This document shows, piece after piece, positions 42,719 through 51,864 of a DNA stretch of 64,000 bases. The translations under genes and the position numbers were made by a program. The notes under the pieces are model-generated. The model ran no database searches. It had not been told where the DNA came from and saw only the letters and a program-made list of their open reading frames with translations. The first letter of the stretch is position 1; the number at the start of each line of letters is the position of its first letter. Origin of the DNA: Phycisphaeraceae bacterium (lineage in GTDB: Bacteria > Planctomycetota > Phycisphaerae > Phycisphaerales > UBA1924); assembly GCA_019636625.1 (NCBI GenBank), contig JAHBXE010000003.1:124001-188000 (forward strand). The letters run 5' to 3'.

Positions 42719-45643
42719 TCAACTGCAACCCGCGGCGAACTTGTTCAGGAAACACTGGAAGTCGTTGGCCGTCAGCAGCGGGTTCCCCGTCGAGCCATCG
42801 CAGTTGGCGTACGTGTCGTTCGCCGCGTACTTGTTAAGGAAGCACTGGAAGTCGTTCGCGGTGAGCAGGGGGTTCCCGGTCGAGCCGTCGCAGTTCGCGT
42901 AGCACGAGACGGGGGTCGATGTCCCGCACAGGACGAACGCGAAGTCGCCCGCCGATGTGCTCCACGCGCCGGCGCCTTGGCGCACGGCGTGCGCCGCCGG
43001 CGTGCCGTTGGTGCGCGCCCAGGCCCAGGTGTACCCCGGCTCGTTGCCCAGGACACTGACCCAGTACGACCCCGGCGGGAGCGCGATCGGCGCGAAGGTC
43101 ACGTTGTACTGATAAATGGGCTTGTTGAACCCGCCCAGCATGAAGAGACCCGTATCGTTGAGCGCAACATCCGCGATCGTCCGTGTCGCCAGGAGGGTGC
43201 CGGGCAGACCGGCGTTGTTCGAGAAGATCCGCACCACCAGATCCTGGTTGAGCGGCGCCGTGGGGGAGGCGGCGTACGAGCCCCAGAACGTGCCCCCCGT
43301 GATCGAGAGGTTGCTCGCGCTGCTGAAGTTGTCCGCCTCCTCCTGGCCGCCGGGGACGGAGTTGAACCCGGCAAACTGCGGGTTCGGCGGGCGCTGGTCC
43401 ACCAGCGTGTTGGCGCACACCGCCAGGTTGACTCCGTAGCACAGCGAGCCGTTCCAGATGCGGGGCGAGAAGTTCGTCCCGAACGGAGTATTGGAGGCCG
43501 AGCCCAGCGTCACCTCGAGCCGTCCATCGGAGTAGGACTGGTTCAGCCCGTTGCCGTTGGTGTAGGCGTGCCCCTCCACCGCTCCCGAGGTCTGCAGCCT
43601 GATCGCCAAACCGTACGTCGTATTGGCGTTGAGCGTGAAGGGCGTGTCGAGGCCGAACCCCGTCGGCGTGTTCACCGCGCTGGAAGTCCCTGTCCCCGTA
43701 GCGACCTGCGTCCACGCGCCCGCATTGGTCTCGAAGCCGACACTCGTGCCGACCTTTCGATAGACCGTCACGTTGCAGTTCAACCCGCCGGTGCCTTCGA
43801 CATTGGTGGTCAGCCCTGTCACCGTCACAGGCAACGCACCCGGCCGCACGTCCATGTACACCATCCCGCCGTTGCTCCCGTTGTTGTTCTGCGCAAAGAG
43901 CGTCTCCAGGCACTGGCCGCTGGACGAGTTCAGCCGGTAGCCGAGCGCGCCGTTGAACACGCGGGGGCTGATGTTGGTCCCGAACGCGGTGTTGGAGGCG
44001 GAGACACCGGTAATGGTCAGGTCCGCGTTGGAATAGATCTCGTTGCTCCCGGTCCCGTTGGTGTACGCGTGCCCGGCGCCGTTGTCGAACACGATCGCCA
44101 CCCCGTACGACTGCGACCCGTTGAGCGTGAAGGTATTCCGGAGCGCCCCGAGCGTGTAGGAGTTTTCCGGACGCGGCATCCCCGCGCCCGTCGCCACCTG
44201 CGTCCAGTTCAGGATATTGGTCTCGAACCCTCTGGCCGTCCCGGGCCGGATGTACACCGTGAAGTTGAAGAAGTCGTCGTCCTCGGTGGCGGTGCCGTTG
44301 TTGGTGGCGGCGTTCCTGTTGATGTTCAGCAGGAGGTAGTTCACCTCGATCGAGCTGGTGCCCGTCGCCACATCGAAGAAGATGGACCCACCGTCACTCC
44401 CGCCGTTGTCCGAAGCGGACGTCGTGAAGAGTGCCTTGTACACCGATGTGTCGAACGGGAACGGTGTGCCCGCGGGCGCACTGAGCGCACCTTGCAATCC
44501 GGCATGATCGATCGCGGTGCCCGAGTTGAACGTGCCGGGACAGAACCCATCGGTGTGAATCCCGATCGCCTGCTCGATGGCGATCGGCGATCCGATGAAC
44601 TGCGTCACCGGCGAGCCCGAGTTGGCGTTGTCCGTGTCGGCCAGGTAGTTAATCCGGTTGCCGACACGCCCCGCATACGCCCCCGTGTCCACCTTGTTGA
44701 TCCGCTGCCACTGCACTGGAACGGCCGGAATCCCGGCCTGGTCGTTCACGATCCCATGGCCCCGTACCGTCGTCGGTGCCGTCCCGCTCGCGGGGGCGGC
44801 GCCGGCCAGGAGGTACGCGCTTCGACCCTGCGCCACCCGCGCGGGAAGCCCGGTATTCGAGTTGTTGTTGGTGTTGTACCGCGCGTACTCATCGCCCACG
44901 GCGCCGCTGTCAAACTGCTGGATCGAGGCCGCCTGCACCGGGAACTGAAACTCCACCGGCGGAGCGACAAAGACGCCACCGGCGGTCGCCGGCGGGACGT
45001 TGAACTGCATCAGGACCCCATTCTGACCGTTGCTGATGCAGTGACCCGCGGTGAGGTACTCGTTGGCCGCCTGGTTGCGCGTGATCAGCCAGCCTGTGCA
45101 CCCCGTCGTGACGCGCCCGACGCGCGGATCGTTGTCCGGCACCCGGTCGTCGGTGGTGCCGCAGATCGTGTCCGGCCCGCCCAGCGCGGTCCCCACGATC
45201 AGCGACTCAACCACCACCCGGTTCAACTCCAAGCCCGGCACGGCGTGCAACGTAACTGTTACCGCATCCCCGTTGAAGTACGCGGAGTGATTGCCCCATT
45301 CCGCCAGCGATGTCGAATCAAAGTACTGCGTCGCTCCATCGCGCACGGAGGTAATCGTGATGAACGAACCTCCCTGGTGCCGGTTCGTCCCGGACAGGTG
45401 CGTGTCCGCCCCAAACTTCACGCGCATCCACGGCGCCCCGAACGCCTCCAGCCGACGCGTCCACACCGCCGATGCCTCCACGCCAACGGACGAACCACTG
45501 ACCTTCTCCGGCAGATAGCCCGAATCAAGCCTCCACGGAATCTCAGCGCTCGGATCAGGCGATGCTTGCCCGAACGCGGAAGCGCACGCGGCCAATCCCG
45601 CCGCGGCGATCAGGCGGCTCTGATATCGAATAGTCCGGGCCAT
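42719..45643 (-). CDS. Secreted trypsin-like serine protease with dockerin-like tail
   Basis: 974 residues. Signal peptide MARTIRYQSRLIAAAGLAAC. The protease domain has the catalytic His in YLTAGHCIS and the Ser in NANSGSPVTQ, with a plausible oxyanion loop. Two repeated beta domains of about 150 residues follow (SDGGSIFFDVATG, then SNGGMVYMDVRPG; both with a SNTxFGTNxSPRxxNG motif), then a further beta region. The tail has two dockerin-like repeats and ends AAGCS. AAGGAGA lies 7-8 bases before the ATG at 45643. It is a tandem paralog of the next protease gene upstream. Confidence 0.85.
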   Translation of the reverse strand: MARTIRYQSRLIAAAGLAACASAFGQASPDPSAEIPWRLDSGYLPEKVSGSSVGVEASAVWTRRLEAFGAPWMRVKFGADTHLSGTNRHQGGSFITITSVRDGATQYFDSTSLAEWGNHSAYFNGDAVTVTLHAVPGLELNRVVVESLIVGTALGGPDTICGTTDDRVPDNDPRVGRVTTGCTGWLITRNQAANEYLTAGHCISNGQNGVLMQFNVPPATAGGVFVAPPVEFQFPVQAASIQQFDSGAVGDEYARYNTNNNSNTGLPARVAQGRSAYLLAGAAPASGTAPTTVRGHGIVNDQAGIPAVPVQWQRINKVDTGAYAGRVGNRINYLADTDNANSGSPVTQFIGSPIAIEQAIGIHTDGFCPGTFNSGTAIDHAGLQGALSAPAGTPFPFDTSVYKALFTTSASDNGGSDGGSIFFDVATGTSSIEVNYLLLNINRNAATNNGTATEDDDFFNFTVYIRPGTARGFETNILNWTQVATGAGMPRPENSYTLGALRNTFTLNGSQSYGVAIVFDNGAGHAYTNGTGSNEIYSNADLTITGVSASNTAFGTNISPRVFNGALGYRLNSSSGQCLETLFAQNNNGSNGGMVYMDVRPGALPVTVTGLTTNVEGTGGLNCNVTVYRKVGTSVGFETNAGAWTQVATGTGTSSAVNTPTGFGLDTPFTLNANTTYGLAIRLQTSGAVEGHAYTNGNGLNQSYSDGRLEVTLGSASNTPFGTNFSPRIWNGSLCYGVNLAVCANTLVDQRPPNPQFAGFNSVPGGQEEADNFSSASNLSITGGTFWGSYAASPTAPLNQDLVVRIFSNNAGLPGTLLATRTIADVALNDTGLFMLGGFNKPIYQYNVTFAPIALPPGSYWVSVLGNEPGYTWAWARTNGTPAAHAVRQGAGAWSTSAGDFAFVLCGTSTPVSCYANCDGSTGNPLLTANDFQCFLNKYAANDTYANCDGSTGNPLLTANDFQCFLNKFAAGCS

Positions 45644-46060
45644 GGGCAGTCTCCTTGATAACAACTCGCGTGCCCCTTCGGGGTGAGCTTCGCGACACTG
45701 TAACAGAATCTCGATCGGCGCAAAGCGCCACTTCCCGTCGCATCGCCGATTCGAGCGATGTTCAATCGGGCCACGACAGGACGCAATGGGTGTCGGCCCG
45801 GCGTCTGTGCCGGGGCACTCGCTGCTTCTTCGCTGATTTGCGGCACAATCGACCACGATGCCCCGCGACAACGAACGTGCATCACGGCAACTTCTCACAG
45901 CGCTGAACCGGTGCCCTCCCTGCTCTGAGAGCACCCGTTCCGGATCGGTCGCTCTCGTACGCGGATGCGGAGCGGACCACGGGGCTCGTGTGGGTCAGCC
46001 TGATGGTGGCCGGGTTGAGGCGCCGCTCGAACCCTTTGAACTCGTCATAACAACCCGCGG
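45644..46060. other. Intergenic region between two protease genes
   Basis: About 415 bp. On the minus strand there is a CCCCGAAGGGG hairpin and a weak TTGCGC ... TACAGT pair upstream of the 45643 start. No supported gene. Confidence 0.45.
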
Positions 46061-46088
46061 AAACAAAACCCCCGGCCGGAGCCGGGGG
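46061..46088 (-). terminator. Rho-independent terminator after the 46120-48189 gene
   Basis: On the minus strand an 8-bp perfect stem CCCCCGGC/GCCGGGGG with a TCCG loop is followed by TTTTGTTT, a textbook terminator beginning 32 bp beyond the stop codon. Confidence 0.85.
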
Positions 46089-46119
46089 AAGGGGTTCACG
46101 CCACGGAGCGAGCGATGTG

Positions 46120-48189
46120 TTACGAGCATCCCGCCGCGAACTTGTTCAGGTAGCACTGGAAGTCGTTGGCGGTGAGCGCGGGGATCCCGGTGCTGCCGTC
46201 GCAGTTGGCGTAGGTGTCGCCCGCCGCGAACTTGTTGAGGAAGCACTGGAAGTCGTTGGCGGTCAGCAGGGGTGCGCCGGAGGACTGATCGCAGTTGGCG
46301 TAGCAGGCCGGCGAGGGCGGCGTCAGAATCGCGCTGATGCCGTAGCTGGCGCCGAAGACAGCGTTGGTGAACCCGACGATCGTCGCAAGGCCGGTGGTCG
46401 GGCTGACGCGAAGGAGCCGGCCCGAGTGCATGGTCCACAACTGGCCATCGTCGGTCACCCCGAGCCCGTTGCAGTCATTGAACCCGGTGCCCAGGCCCCC
46501 ACCGATCTGCACCGGCGCCGCCGCGGGGTTGGTCCACTTCACCAGTTTGCTCGCGCCGCCGGCGTCATCGATGCCGTAGAGCGCGTTGTCCATCGGGCTG
46601 AACTCCAGGGCGCCGATGGTGCGCGTCGGATTCGTCGGCCCGATCGCCGTCGCGACGAGCGTCGAAACGTTGATCGTGCAGAGCTGGCCGTTGGCCTGCT
46701 GCACGCCGTAGAGCGTGTCGGTGGCGGGGTCGTAGCCGAGCCCGTTGATCGGGTTGGGCACGCCGGTGACCACGCCCAGGAGCGTGGCCGCGCCCGTCGA
46801 CGGGTTGATGGTGTAGAGCCGCCGCTGGGCGGAGGGGAAGGTGTCGTAGTTGATGGCGTAGAACAGGCCCGAGTTGCTGTTGTACGCCATGCCCTCCATG
46901 CGAACCGGGCCGAAGTCCACCTTCGCGAAGTTGCCGGTGTTCATGTTGAGCGTGCCGAAGTTGTTCTGGCCGTCGCCGATGGCGTAGAGCGGCGGTGTGA
47001 CCACACCCTGCCCCGAAAGGCAGAGCGTCTTGGGATTGGCCAGGTAGCCCTGCAGCGTGGGATAGCTGATCGCCGTGCCCGCGTTCGAGGTTGTGCCCGG
47101 CCCGCCCGAACCGGTGCACCCGCCGTGGGTGTGGATGCCGATCACCGTTCCTTCGCTCTCGTACACCACCGCCGAGCCCGAGTTGCCGCCCGTCGTGTCC
47201 GTCTGGTACCGGACGGTCGTGCCGGAGAAGGACCAGTACGGGCCGACGTGCGTCTTTTGCACCTGGTTCCACGTCAGCGGCGCCAGCGCGCTGCTCGTGG
47301 TGCCGTAGCCGGTGATGCGGATGTTCTGCCCTGCGACCGGGGGTGAAACCGGCGCCGCCGGCACCGACGCCCGCAGCGTGTAGTGCTGCCCCTGCTTCTG
47401 GAACGCGGTCATCCCCGTGTTCGAGTTGACAAAGCACGCGAAGTAGCACGCATCCAACCCGATCCCGCCGTTGTTGAACGAGACGCTCGCGGCGTCAACG
47501 GGGTACTGGTCCTCCGGCGGGGGCGCGACGATCGACCCGGTAGAAGTCGACAGCGGCACATTGAACTGCTGCACATCCCCCGACCCAACGCCGCAGTGAC
47601 CCGCCGTCAGGAAGGTCCGGTTGATGTCGTTGAAGAGCCACGTGCTGCACCCTTCCGGGACGTGACGCGAGGAGCGGGGATCGGTGGACAGCACGCGATC
47701 GTCCGTCGGCCCGCAGATCGTGTCCGGGAAGCCCGGGTCCGGCAAACCCGCCGTCACCTCCGAGATCGAAACCCGGCTCGGCCCCACGCCCGGCTTGGCG
47801 AACAACTCCACCTTCACCGCGTTCCCGTTGAAGTACGCGCTCGTGTTCGCCCACTGCGACAGCGACTCCGAGTTCAGGTACTGCACCGCGCCGTCGTACA
47901 GCGACGTGATCCGCAGGTACGACCCACGCCCCTCCTCGATCGCCCCCGGCAGCGCCGTCGGCCCGAAGTTCAGCCTGAGCCACGGCGACTGCGGCACGAA
48001 CACCGTCGTCGTGTACACCACGCTGTAGTCCGACCCCTTCACCGCGGGCGTCACCAATCCCGAATCCGTCCCCCACTTCACCTGCCGGCTCTGCAGCGGA
48101 TTGGTCTGTCCATGGGCCCCCGCCGCCAGCACCGTCCCCGCGCACAACGCCGCGACCCGCGGCGACAACAGCATCCTCGAACGCGCCAT
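46120..48189 (-). CDS. Secreted trypsin-like serine protease with propeller and dockerin-like tail
   Basis: 689 residues. Signal peptide MARSRMLLSPRVAALCAGTV. Protease domain with TFLTAGHCGVG and GGNSGSAVVYE, plus an HTHGGC segment near the C-terminal end of the domain. The C-terminal half has repeated NGLGYDPATDTLYGV-type blocks, a propeller. The tail has two dockerin-like repeats and ends AAGCS. The start follows AGGGAGGAA, with a TTGCTG/TAATCT promoter upstream. The first 300 residues resemble the neighbouring protease (for example SAYFNGxAV and DTICGxTDDRV), so they are duplicates that later took different C-terminal domains. Confidence 0.87.
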   Translation of the reverse strand: MARSRMLLSPRVAALCAGTVLAAGAHGQTNPLQSRQVKWGTDSGLVTPAVKGSDYSVVYTTTVFVPQSPWLRLNFGPTALPGAIEEGRGSYLRITSLYDGAVQYLNSESLSQWANTSAYFNGNAVKVELFAKPGVGPSRVSISEVTAGLPDPGFPDTICGPTDDRVLSTDPRSSRHVPEGCSTWLFNDINRTFLTAGHCGVGSGDVQQFNVPLSTSTGSIVAPPPEDQYPVDAASVSFNNGGIGLDACYFACFVNSNTGMTAFQKQGQHYTLRASVPAAPVSPPVAGQNIRITGYGTTSSALAPLTWNQVQKTHVGPYWSFSGTTVRYQTDTTGGNSGSAVVYESEGTVIGIHTHGGCTGSGGPGTTSNAGTAISYPTLQGYLANPKTLCLSGQGVVTPPLYAIGDGQNNFGTLNMNTGNFAKVDFGPVRMEGMAYNSNSGLFYAINYDTFPSAQRRLYTINPSTGAATLLGVVTGVPNPINGLGYDPATDTLYGVQQANGQLCTINVSTLVATAIGPTNPTRTIGALEFSPMDNALYGIDDAGGASKLVKWTNPAAAPVQIGGGLGTGFNDCNGLGVTDDGQLWTMHSGRLLRVSPTTGLATIVGFTNAVFGASYGISAILTPPSPACYANCDQSSGAPLLTANDFQCFLNKFAAGDTYANCDGSTGIPALTANDFQCYLNKFAAGCS

Positions 48190-48260
48190 GGAGTTCCTCC
48201 CTGGTGTATGCAGAAACAACGGAACCAAGACCCTGACCCGAGCCTGACCGGAAGGCCCGC

Positions 48261-48289
48261 AGATTACTTCCGTTCGCGTTTTTCAGCAA
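48261..48289 (-). promoter_or_regulatory. Sigma-70-type promoter for the protease gene at 48189
   Basis: On the minus strand -35 TTGCTG, 17-bp spacer (A-rich start), -10 TAATCT. Confidence 0.5.
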
Positions 48290-48353
48290 GACGTTCCTTC
48301 GAATCGCGGGTTTTTCGCCCCTCCGCCGAGCTCTTCCCGGACCTTCACCCGCC

Positions 48354-49802
48354 CTACGCCCACCGACCACGCCCCGCCTCGAACGCCCCATCCAGGTTCA
48401 CCACCAGGTACCGCAGCGCATCCACCGCGTGGTCCGGCCCGTCCTTCACCGGCGCCTCCCGCCCCGGGTGCGCCTCGTCAAAGTGGTACGCCTCCAGCGC
48501 CTCGATCAACCCCCGGCACCGCGCGTGCACCAGCAGCCGCGCCGGGCCCACCCCCGGCTTGAGCCGCCTGCGAATCTGGGCAAGCCCCTCCACCACCCCG
48601 CTCCGCCGCGCCCGAACCTCCAGCCCCGCCCGCCGCAAACACGTCACGTTGCTCACCCCCGTCTGCTCGTGCCGGCTCTCTCCCGCCGGGTCCACGCCGA
48701 TCCACTCCGGGCGAGGCCAGCGCGAGCCCAGCACCGCCGCAATGTGCTCGTCCAGCGTCCGCCCCGCCTCGCTCCGCTCATCCACCACCACCAGCACATC
48801 GCCGCGGCACACCGCCCACAGCACCACCGTCGGCGACCGGAAGCCAAAGTCCATCCCCGCCAGCCATCGCCCCCCGTCCGCGCGCTCCCACGCATCCCCC
48901 TCCACCACGTGCACCGCGCGATCGAACTCCGGGAACACCGTCGCCCCCCGACTCGGCCGCAGGCACAGCATTTCCGAATCCCAATCCGCCGCCGACACGC
49001 GCGACTTGAGCACCTTCGCATCCGCCACGGTCATGTGCCCCGCCCCTCGGTCCTTGGCCCGACCGCCGCACTCGGGCCGCAGCTGGCACTCCGGCTTCCC
49101 GTCTCCCCCGCAGTCGTGCTCTTGCCCGCACCTTTCCAGCACATCCACCACACCCCACTTGAAGACCGTTCGCGACCCACGCTCCGCCAGCAACTTCGAC
49201 ATCAACCCGTGCGGGCGGTGCATCGTGCTCAGGCACTCGATCGACGCACGAATCGCCAGCCCATTGATCGTCTCCGACCGCGTCGTCAACTGCGCCGCCC
49301 TCCATACCTCCGGATCGAACAACTCCACCTCGTCGCACCGAAGCCGGTGCGGCCGCACGCCGCGCACCGACGGCTGCGACTGCGCCAGCAACTCCACCTT
49401 CGACCCGTTCACCAGCGCGATCCGCCGGTCCGTGATCCGCCCCGCCACCTTCCCCTTCAACGTCTCGCCCTCAAAGAACCGGCGCAGGTGCGCGTGCATC
49501 CGCGAGGCCTGCTCCAGCGAGCCCGCCAGGATCCGCACTTGGATCCCCGGCTTGAACAGCAGGTCCAGCACCGTCGCCACCGCCCCCAGAAATGTCTTCC
49601 CTCCGCCCCGGTTCGCCCACACGATGCAGTCCGCCGGCCTCTGCTCGCCGCCCGGCAGTCGCCCCTCAAAGAACGAATGCGCCACATACTCAAACGGCGC
49701 GCTGTGCCCCTCCACCAGCGCCTCCCGCGCCAGGTCCACCCCCAGATGATGCCGCACCCACCGGTGCAAAGCCGCCACGTCCCGAATCTCCTGCTCGCCC
49801 AT
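48354..49802 (-). CDS. Phage-type terminase large subunit
   Basis: 482 residues. The ATPase half has Walker A WANRGGGKTFLG, an adenine or coupling region (VRILAGSLEQASRMHAHLRR), and Walker B LRCDEVELFD. The nuclease half has GMDFGFRSPTVVLW, VLVVVDERSE, GVDPAG and the closing DGPDHAVDALRYLV, all acidic residues of the RNase H-like metal site. The protein thus looks complete and active. Terminases drive DNA packaging into capsids, but no portal, capsid or protease gene is visible nearby. Start ATG at 49802 follows a GGGGGAGTGG ribosome binding site; a GTG at 49907 is possible. It is the last gene of a four-gene minus-strand set. Confidence 0.82.
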   Translation of the reverse strand: MGEQEIRDVAALHRWVRHHLGVDLAREALVEGHSAPFEYVAHSFFEGRLPGGEQRPADCIVWANRGGGKTFLGAVATVLDLLFKPGIQVRILAGSLEQASRMHAHLRRFFEGETLKGKVAGRITDRRIALVNGSKVELLAQSQPSVRGVRPHRLRCDEVELFDPEVWRAAQLTTRSETINGLAIRASIECLSTMHRPHGLMSKLLAERGSRTVFKWGVVDVLERCGQEHDCGGDGKPECQLRPECGGRAKDRGAGHMTVADAKVLKSRVSAADWDSEMLCLRPSRGATVFPEFDRAVHVVEGDAWERADGGRWLAGMDFGFRSPTVVLWAVCRGDVLVVVDERSEAGRTLDEHIAAVLGSRWPRPEWIGVDPAGESRHEQTGVSNVTCLRRAGLEVRARRSGVVEGLAQIRRRLKPGVGPARLLVHARCRGLIEALEAYHFDEAHPGREAPVKDGPDHAVDALRYLVVNLDGAFEAGRGRWA

Positions 49803-50601
49803 CCCCCCACTCCCCCGCGGCCGTGCCGCGACATTGGGGGGCACTCTTCTCGTCCCGGTGACCGTGCCGCTCGCACGCCCACTCGTCTCGCTCTCCTCCA
49901 GCCTCACCCGCCGTGTACGCCACGGGCGGAAACCTCCACGCCGCGGCGGCGGCGCACGCCATCTCCCTCACGCTCCGAATCCCCCGCGTCGCCCGCGATG
50001 CCTCCGCCCATACCCGCAGCGCCCGCTCCACGCGCCCATTCCCCACCGTTCCCGCCAGCAGCGCCGCAGGCCCCACCCCCTCCTCCCTCAGCACCCGCCG
50101 CAATCTCGCGTCGCGCGCCGACACGCCCCTGTGGTGCGCCGTCATCCCCGCACGCTCGAAGAACGGGCACACACGCGACATCTTCCCCACCGCCTCCGTC
50201 AGGGGCGTACGCGGACGCGCCAGGTAGGCCCGCACCAGCCGCGTCGCCAGCCCGATCCCCCGGTACCGCGGGTCCACGATCACGCGCGAGATCGTCCGCA
50301 GCACGTCGTTCACCCGGCGCGCCGCCTCCCGCTTGTCCACCCCATCAAACACCCCCGGCCACGCCCGCCCCCGCCACCACGCGTTCAGCACCGGCCGCGA
50401 CACCACCAGGCACGCCACCGGCTCCCCATCGCTCTCCATCACCAGCACCTCGCACACCGTCGCCGGGCGCTCGCCCCGGTAATGAAACCGCGAGAGAGAT
50501 TCTCCACTCGCCCACGACGCCCCCCGCCGCAGCACCAGGCCCGCCCCCGGATCGACGCCCTCCCGCGGCATCGCCTCGAACCGCTCCACGATCGACGCCA
50601 T
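49690..50601 (-). CDS. GNAT-type acetyltransferase of the ABC-ATPase-linked kind
   Basis: 303 residues. The core matches a GNAT fold: LSRFHYRGERPATVCEVLVM (beta strand entry), SRVIVDPRYRGIGLATRLV (acetyl-CoA P-loop, R-x-x-G-I-G), RTPLTEAVGKMSRVCPFFER then AGM. This is the domain order I recall for COG2401 proteins, where an acetyltransferase is fused to an ABC ATPase; here they are separate neighbouring genes. After residue 220 the sequence is low complexity and its last 113 bases overlap the terminase start in another frame. Start ATG 50601 has GGGGAGG upstream; a GTG at 50631 overlapping the ATPase stop is possible. Substrate unknown. Confidence 0.6.
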   Translation of the reverse strand: MASIVERFEAMPREGVDPGAGLVLRRGASWASGESLSRFHYRGERPATVCEVLVMESDGEPVACLVVSRPVLNAWWRGRAWPGVFDGVDKREAARRVNDVLRTISRVIVDPRYRGIGLATRLVRAYLARPRTPLTEAVGKMSRVCPFFERAGMTAHHRGVSARDARLRRVLREEGVGPAALLAGTVGNGRVERALRVWAEASRATRGIRSVREMACAAAAAWRFPPVAYTAGEAGGERDEWACERHGHRDEKSAPQCRGTAAGEWGDGRAGDSGRGGFAPVGAASSGGGPGAGGAGGGAQRAV

Positions 50602-50627
50602 CGCCCCCCCCCTCCCCGCCGCTCCCG

Positions 50628-51242
50628 TCACCCCGCCTTCGCCCTCTCGCGCACAATCGCCGCCGCGTGCAACGGCTGCGCCACCAGCAGCGCCGGCCCC
50701 AGCGCCTCCATCAACCCATCATCGTGCGATGCGCACACCGCCCGGATCTTCCGCGCCGTCACAAACCGGCGCACCGTGCGGCACAGGCACAACGCCGACA
50801 CCCGGTCCAGGCTCGACCCGAACTCATCGACCAGCAGCGTCCCCCGACCCGCTCCCTTCGCCCGCACCCGGTGCAGCCCCACCGCCAGCGCCAGCCGCCA
50901 CCGCTGACCCGTCGACAACGCCGACGCCCGCCGCGCCAGGATCGGCCCCTCCGACAACCCGCACATCGCCAGCAGGTTCAGTGTCCAGTCGAGCCCAGCC
51001 CCGAGACAGTCCACCACCGGCTTGTCCGGCAGCAGCGCCGGATCCACCACCACGCCGCCCCGCAGCCGCCTCCGCAGGCACCCCAGAATCGTGCTCTTCC
51101 CCGCTCCGCTCGGACCCGTGATGAACCCCACCTGCCCGGGCATCAGCCGCTCATCCACCGCCGCGGCCACCTCCGCCGCCGACAGCACCCCCGACCCAAC
51201 CCCCGCCCCAAACACCGCCCGCACCAAAGGAACATGCGTCAT
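50628..51242 (-). CDS. Stand-alone ABC-type ATPase
   Basis: 204 residues with Walker A ITGPSGAGKSTILG, the signature LSTGQRWRLALAV (LSGGQ-like), Walker B TLLVDEFGSSLDR and the H-loop ASHDD. No membrane segment and no permease gene nearby. This argues for a soluble or DNA-linked role rather than transport. It precedes the acetyltransferase gene, so the pair may work as the split form of the fused GNAT-ABC protein. The start is an ATG at 51242, with GGGGGTG upstream. Confidence 0.8.
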   Translation of the reverse strand: MTHVPLVRAVFGAGVGSGVLSAAEVAAAVDERLMPGQVGFITGPSGAGKSTILGCLRRRLRGGVVVDPALLPDKPVVDCLGAGLDWTLNLLAMCGLSEGPILARRASALSTGQRWRLALAVGLHRVRAKGAGRGTLLVDEFGSSLDRVSALCLCRTVRRFVTARKIRAVCASHDDGLMEALGPALLVAQPLHAAAIVRERAKAG

Positions 51243-51332
51243 CCAACACCCCCTTCCCCACTGTTGCCCATCGCGTCGCGCCTCTCCGTGGTGGCACGCC
51301 TCTCCGAGGCGTGCGCCTATCCCCTCCCCTCT

Positions 51333-51782
51333 TCACCTCTTCACCCCCTCACCCGTCCCCTCCCCACCCCCCGCCCCCGGACCCGCCCTCCCCCCTCCCT
51401 GCACAATCGCATCCAACAACGCCCCAACCGCATCCATCTGCTTCCGCGCGTTGTACAGCGACGTCCTCACCTCCGCCGCGGCGATCCGCAAACTCTTCCC
51501 CTGCACGATGCACGCCGTCGCCAGCCGCCGCCGCGCCGCCGGCCACGACTCCCGGTGCCGCACCACAAAGATGAACCGGTCCGACACCACCCGCCTCGTC
51601 AGCCGCGCCACCCGCCGCCGCAGTTTCCGCGCCTCCACCCCCATCAGCGCCGCCACGTCCTTCACCGTCCGCCCATCCCCGTACACCGCCACCAGCAGCG
51701 CCCGCTCCTCCGCCGACAGAAACTCTGCCCGCTGCACCACCAGTTCCGCCAATTCCCGCCGATGCTGAAACCTGCGAACCAT
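51333..51782 (-). CDS. Small helix-turn-helix protein (sigma-4-like)
   Basis: 149 residues. The centre has FLSAEERALLVAVYGDGRTV followed by KDVAALMGVEARKLRRRVAR, a sigma region 4-like or TerS-like HTH. A second helical element (IAAAEVRTSLYNARKQMDAV) follows, then a Gly-rich tail. It could be a transcription regulator of the set or a small-terminase-like DNA-recognition protein, given the terminase downstream. The ATG at 51782 follows GGAAGGGGGTG. A perfect palindrome lies 83 bp upstream. First gene of the four-gene set. Confidence 0.6.
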   Translation of the reverse strand: MVRRFQHRRELAELVVQRAEFLSAEERALLVAVYGDGRTVKDVAALMGVEARKLRRRVARLTRRVVSDRFIFVVRHRESWPAARRRLATACIVQGKSLRIAAAEVRTSLYNARKQMDAVGALLDAIVQGGGRAGPGAGGGEGTGEGVKR

Positions 51783-51864
51783 GATCACCCCCTTCCGAGA
51801 CCGCATTTCTACACCACCAGAAACGCCTCTGCAAGGGGTTTGTTCGGCATGGCCGCATTTGTGC

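Noticed and set aside
41873..45658. A 1261-codon open frame on the plus strand
   Set aside because: Antisense to the serine protease gene. The product is Arg/Pro/His-rich with no fold-like pattern, while the minus strand has a signal peptide, protease motifs, an AAGGAGA site and a dockerin tail.
48354..51782. Intact prophage
   Set aside because: Only a terminase and HTH resemble phage genes; no portal, capsid, tail, lysis or integrase genes and no attachment site were seen in the window.
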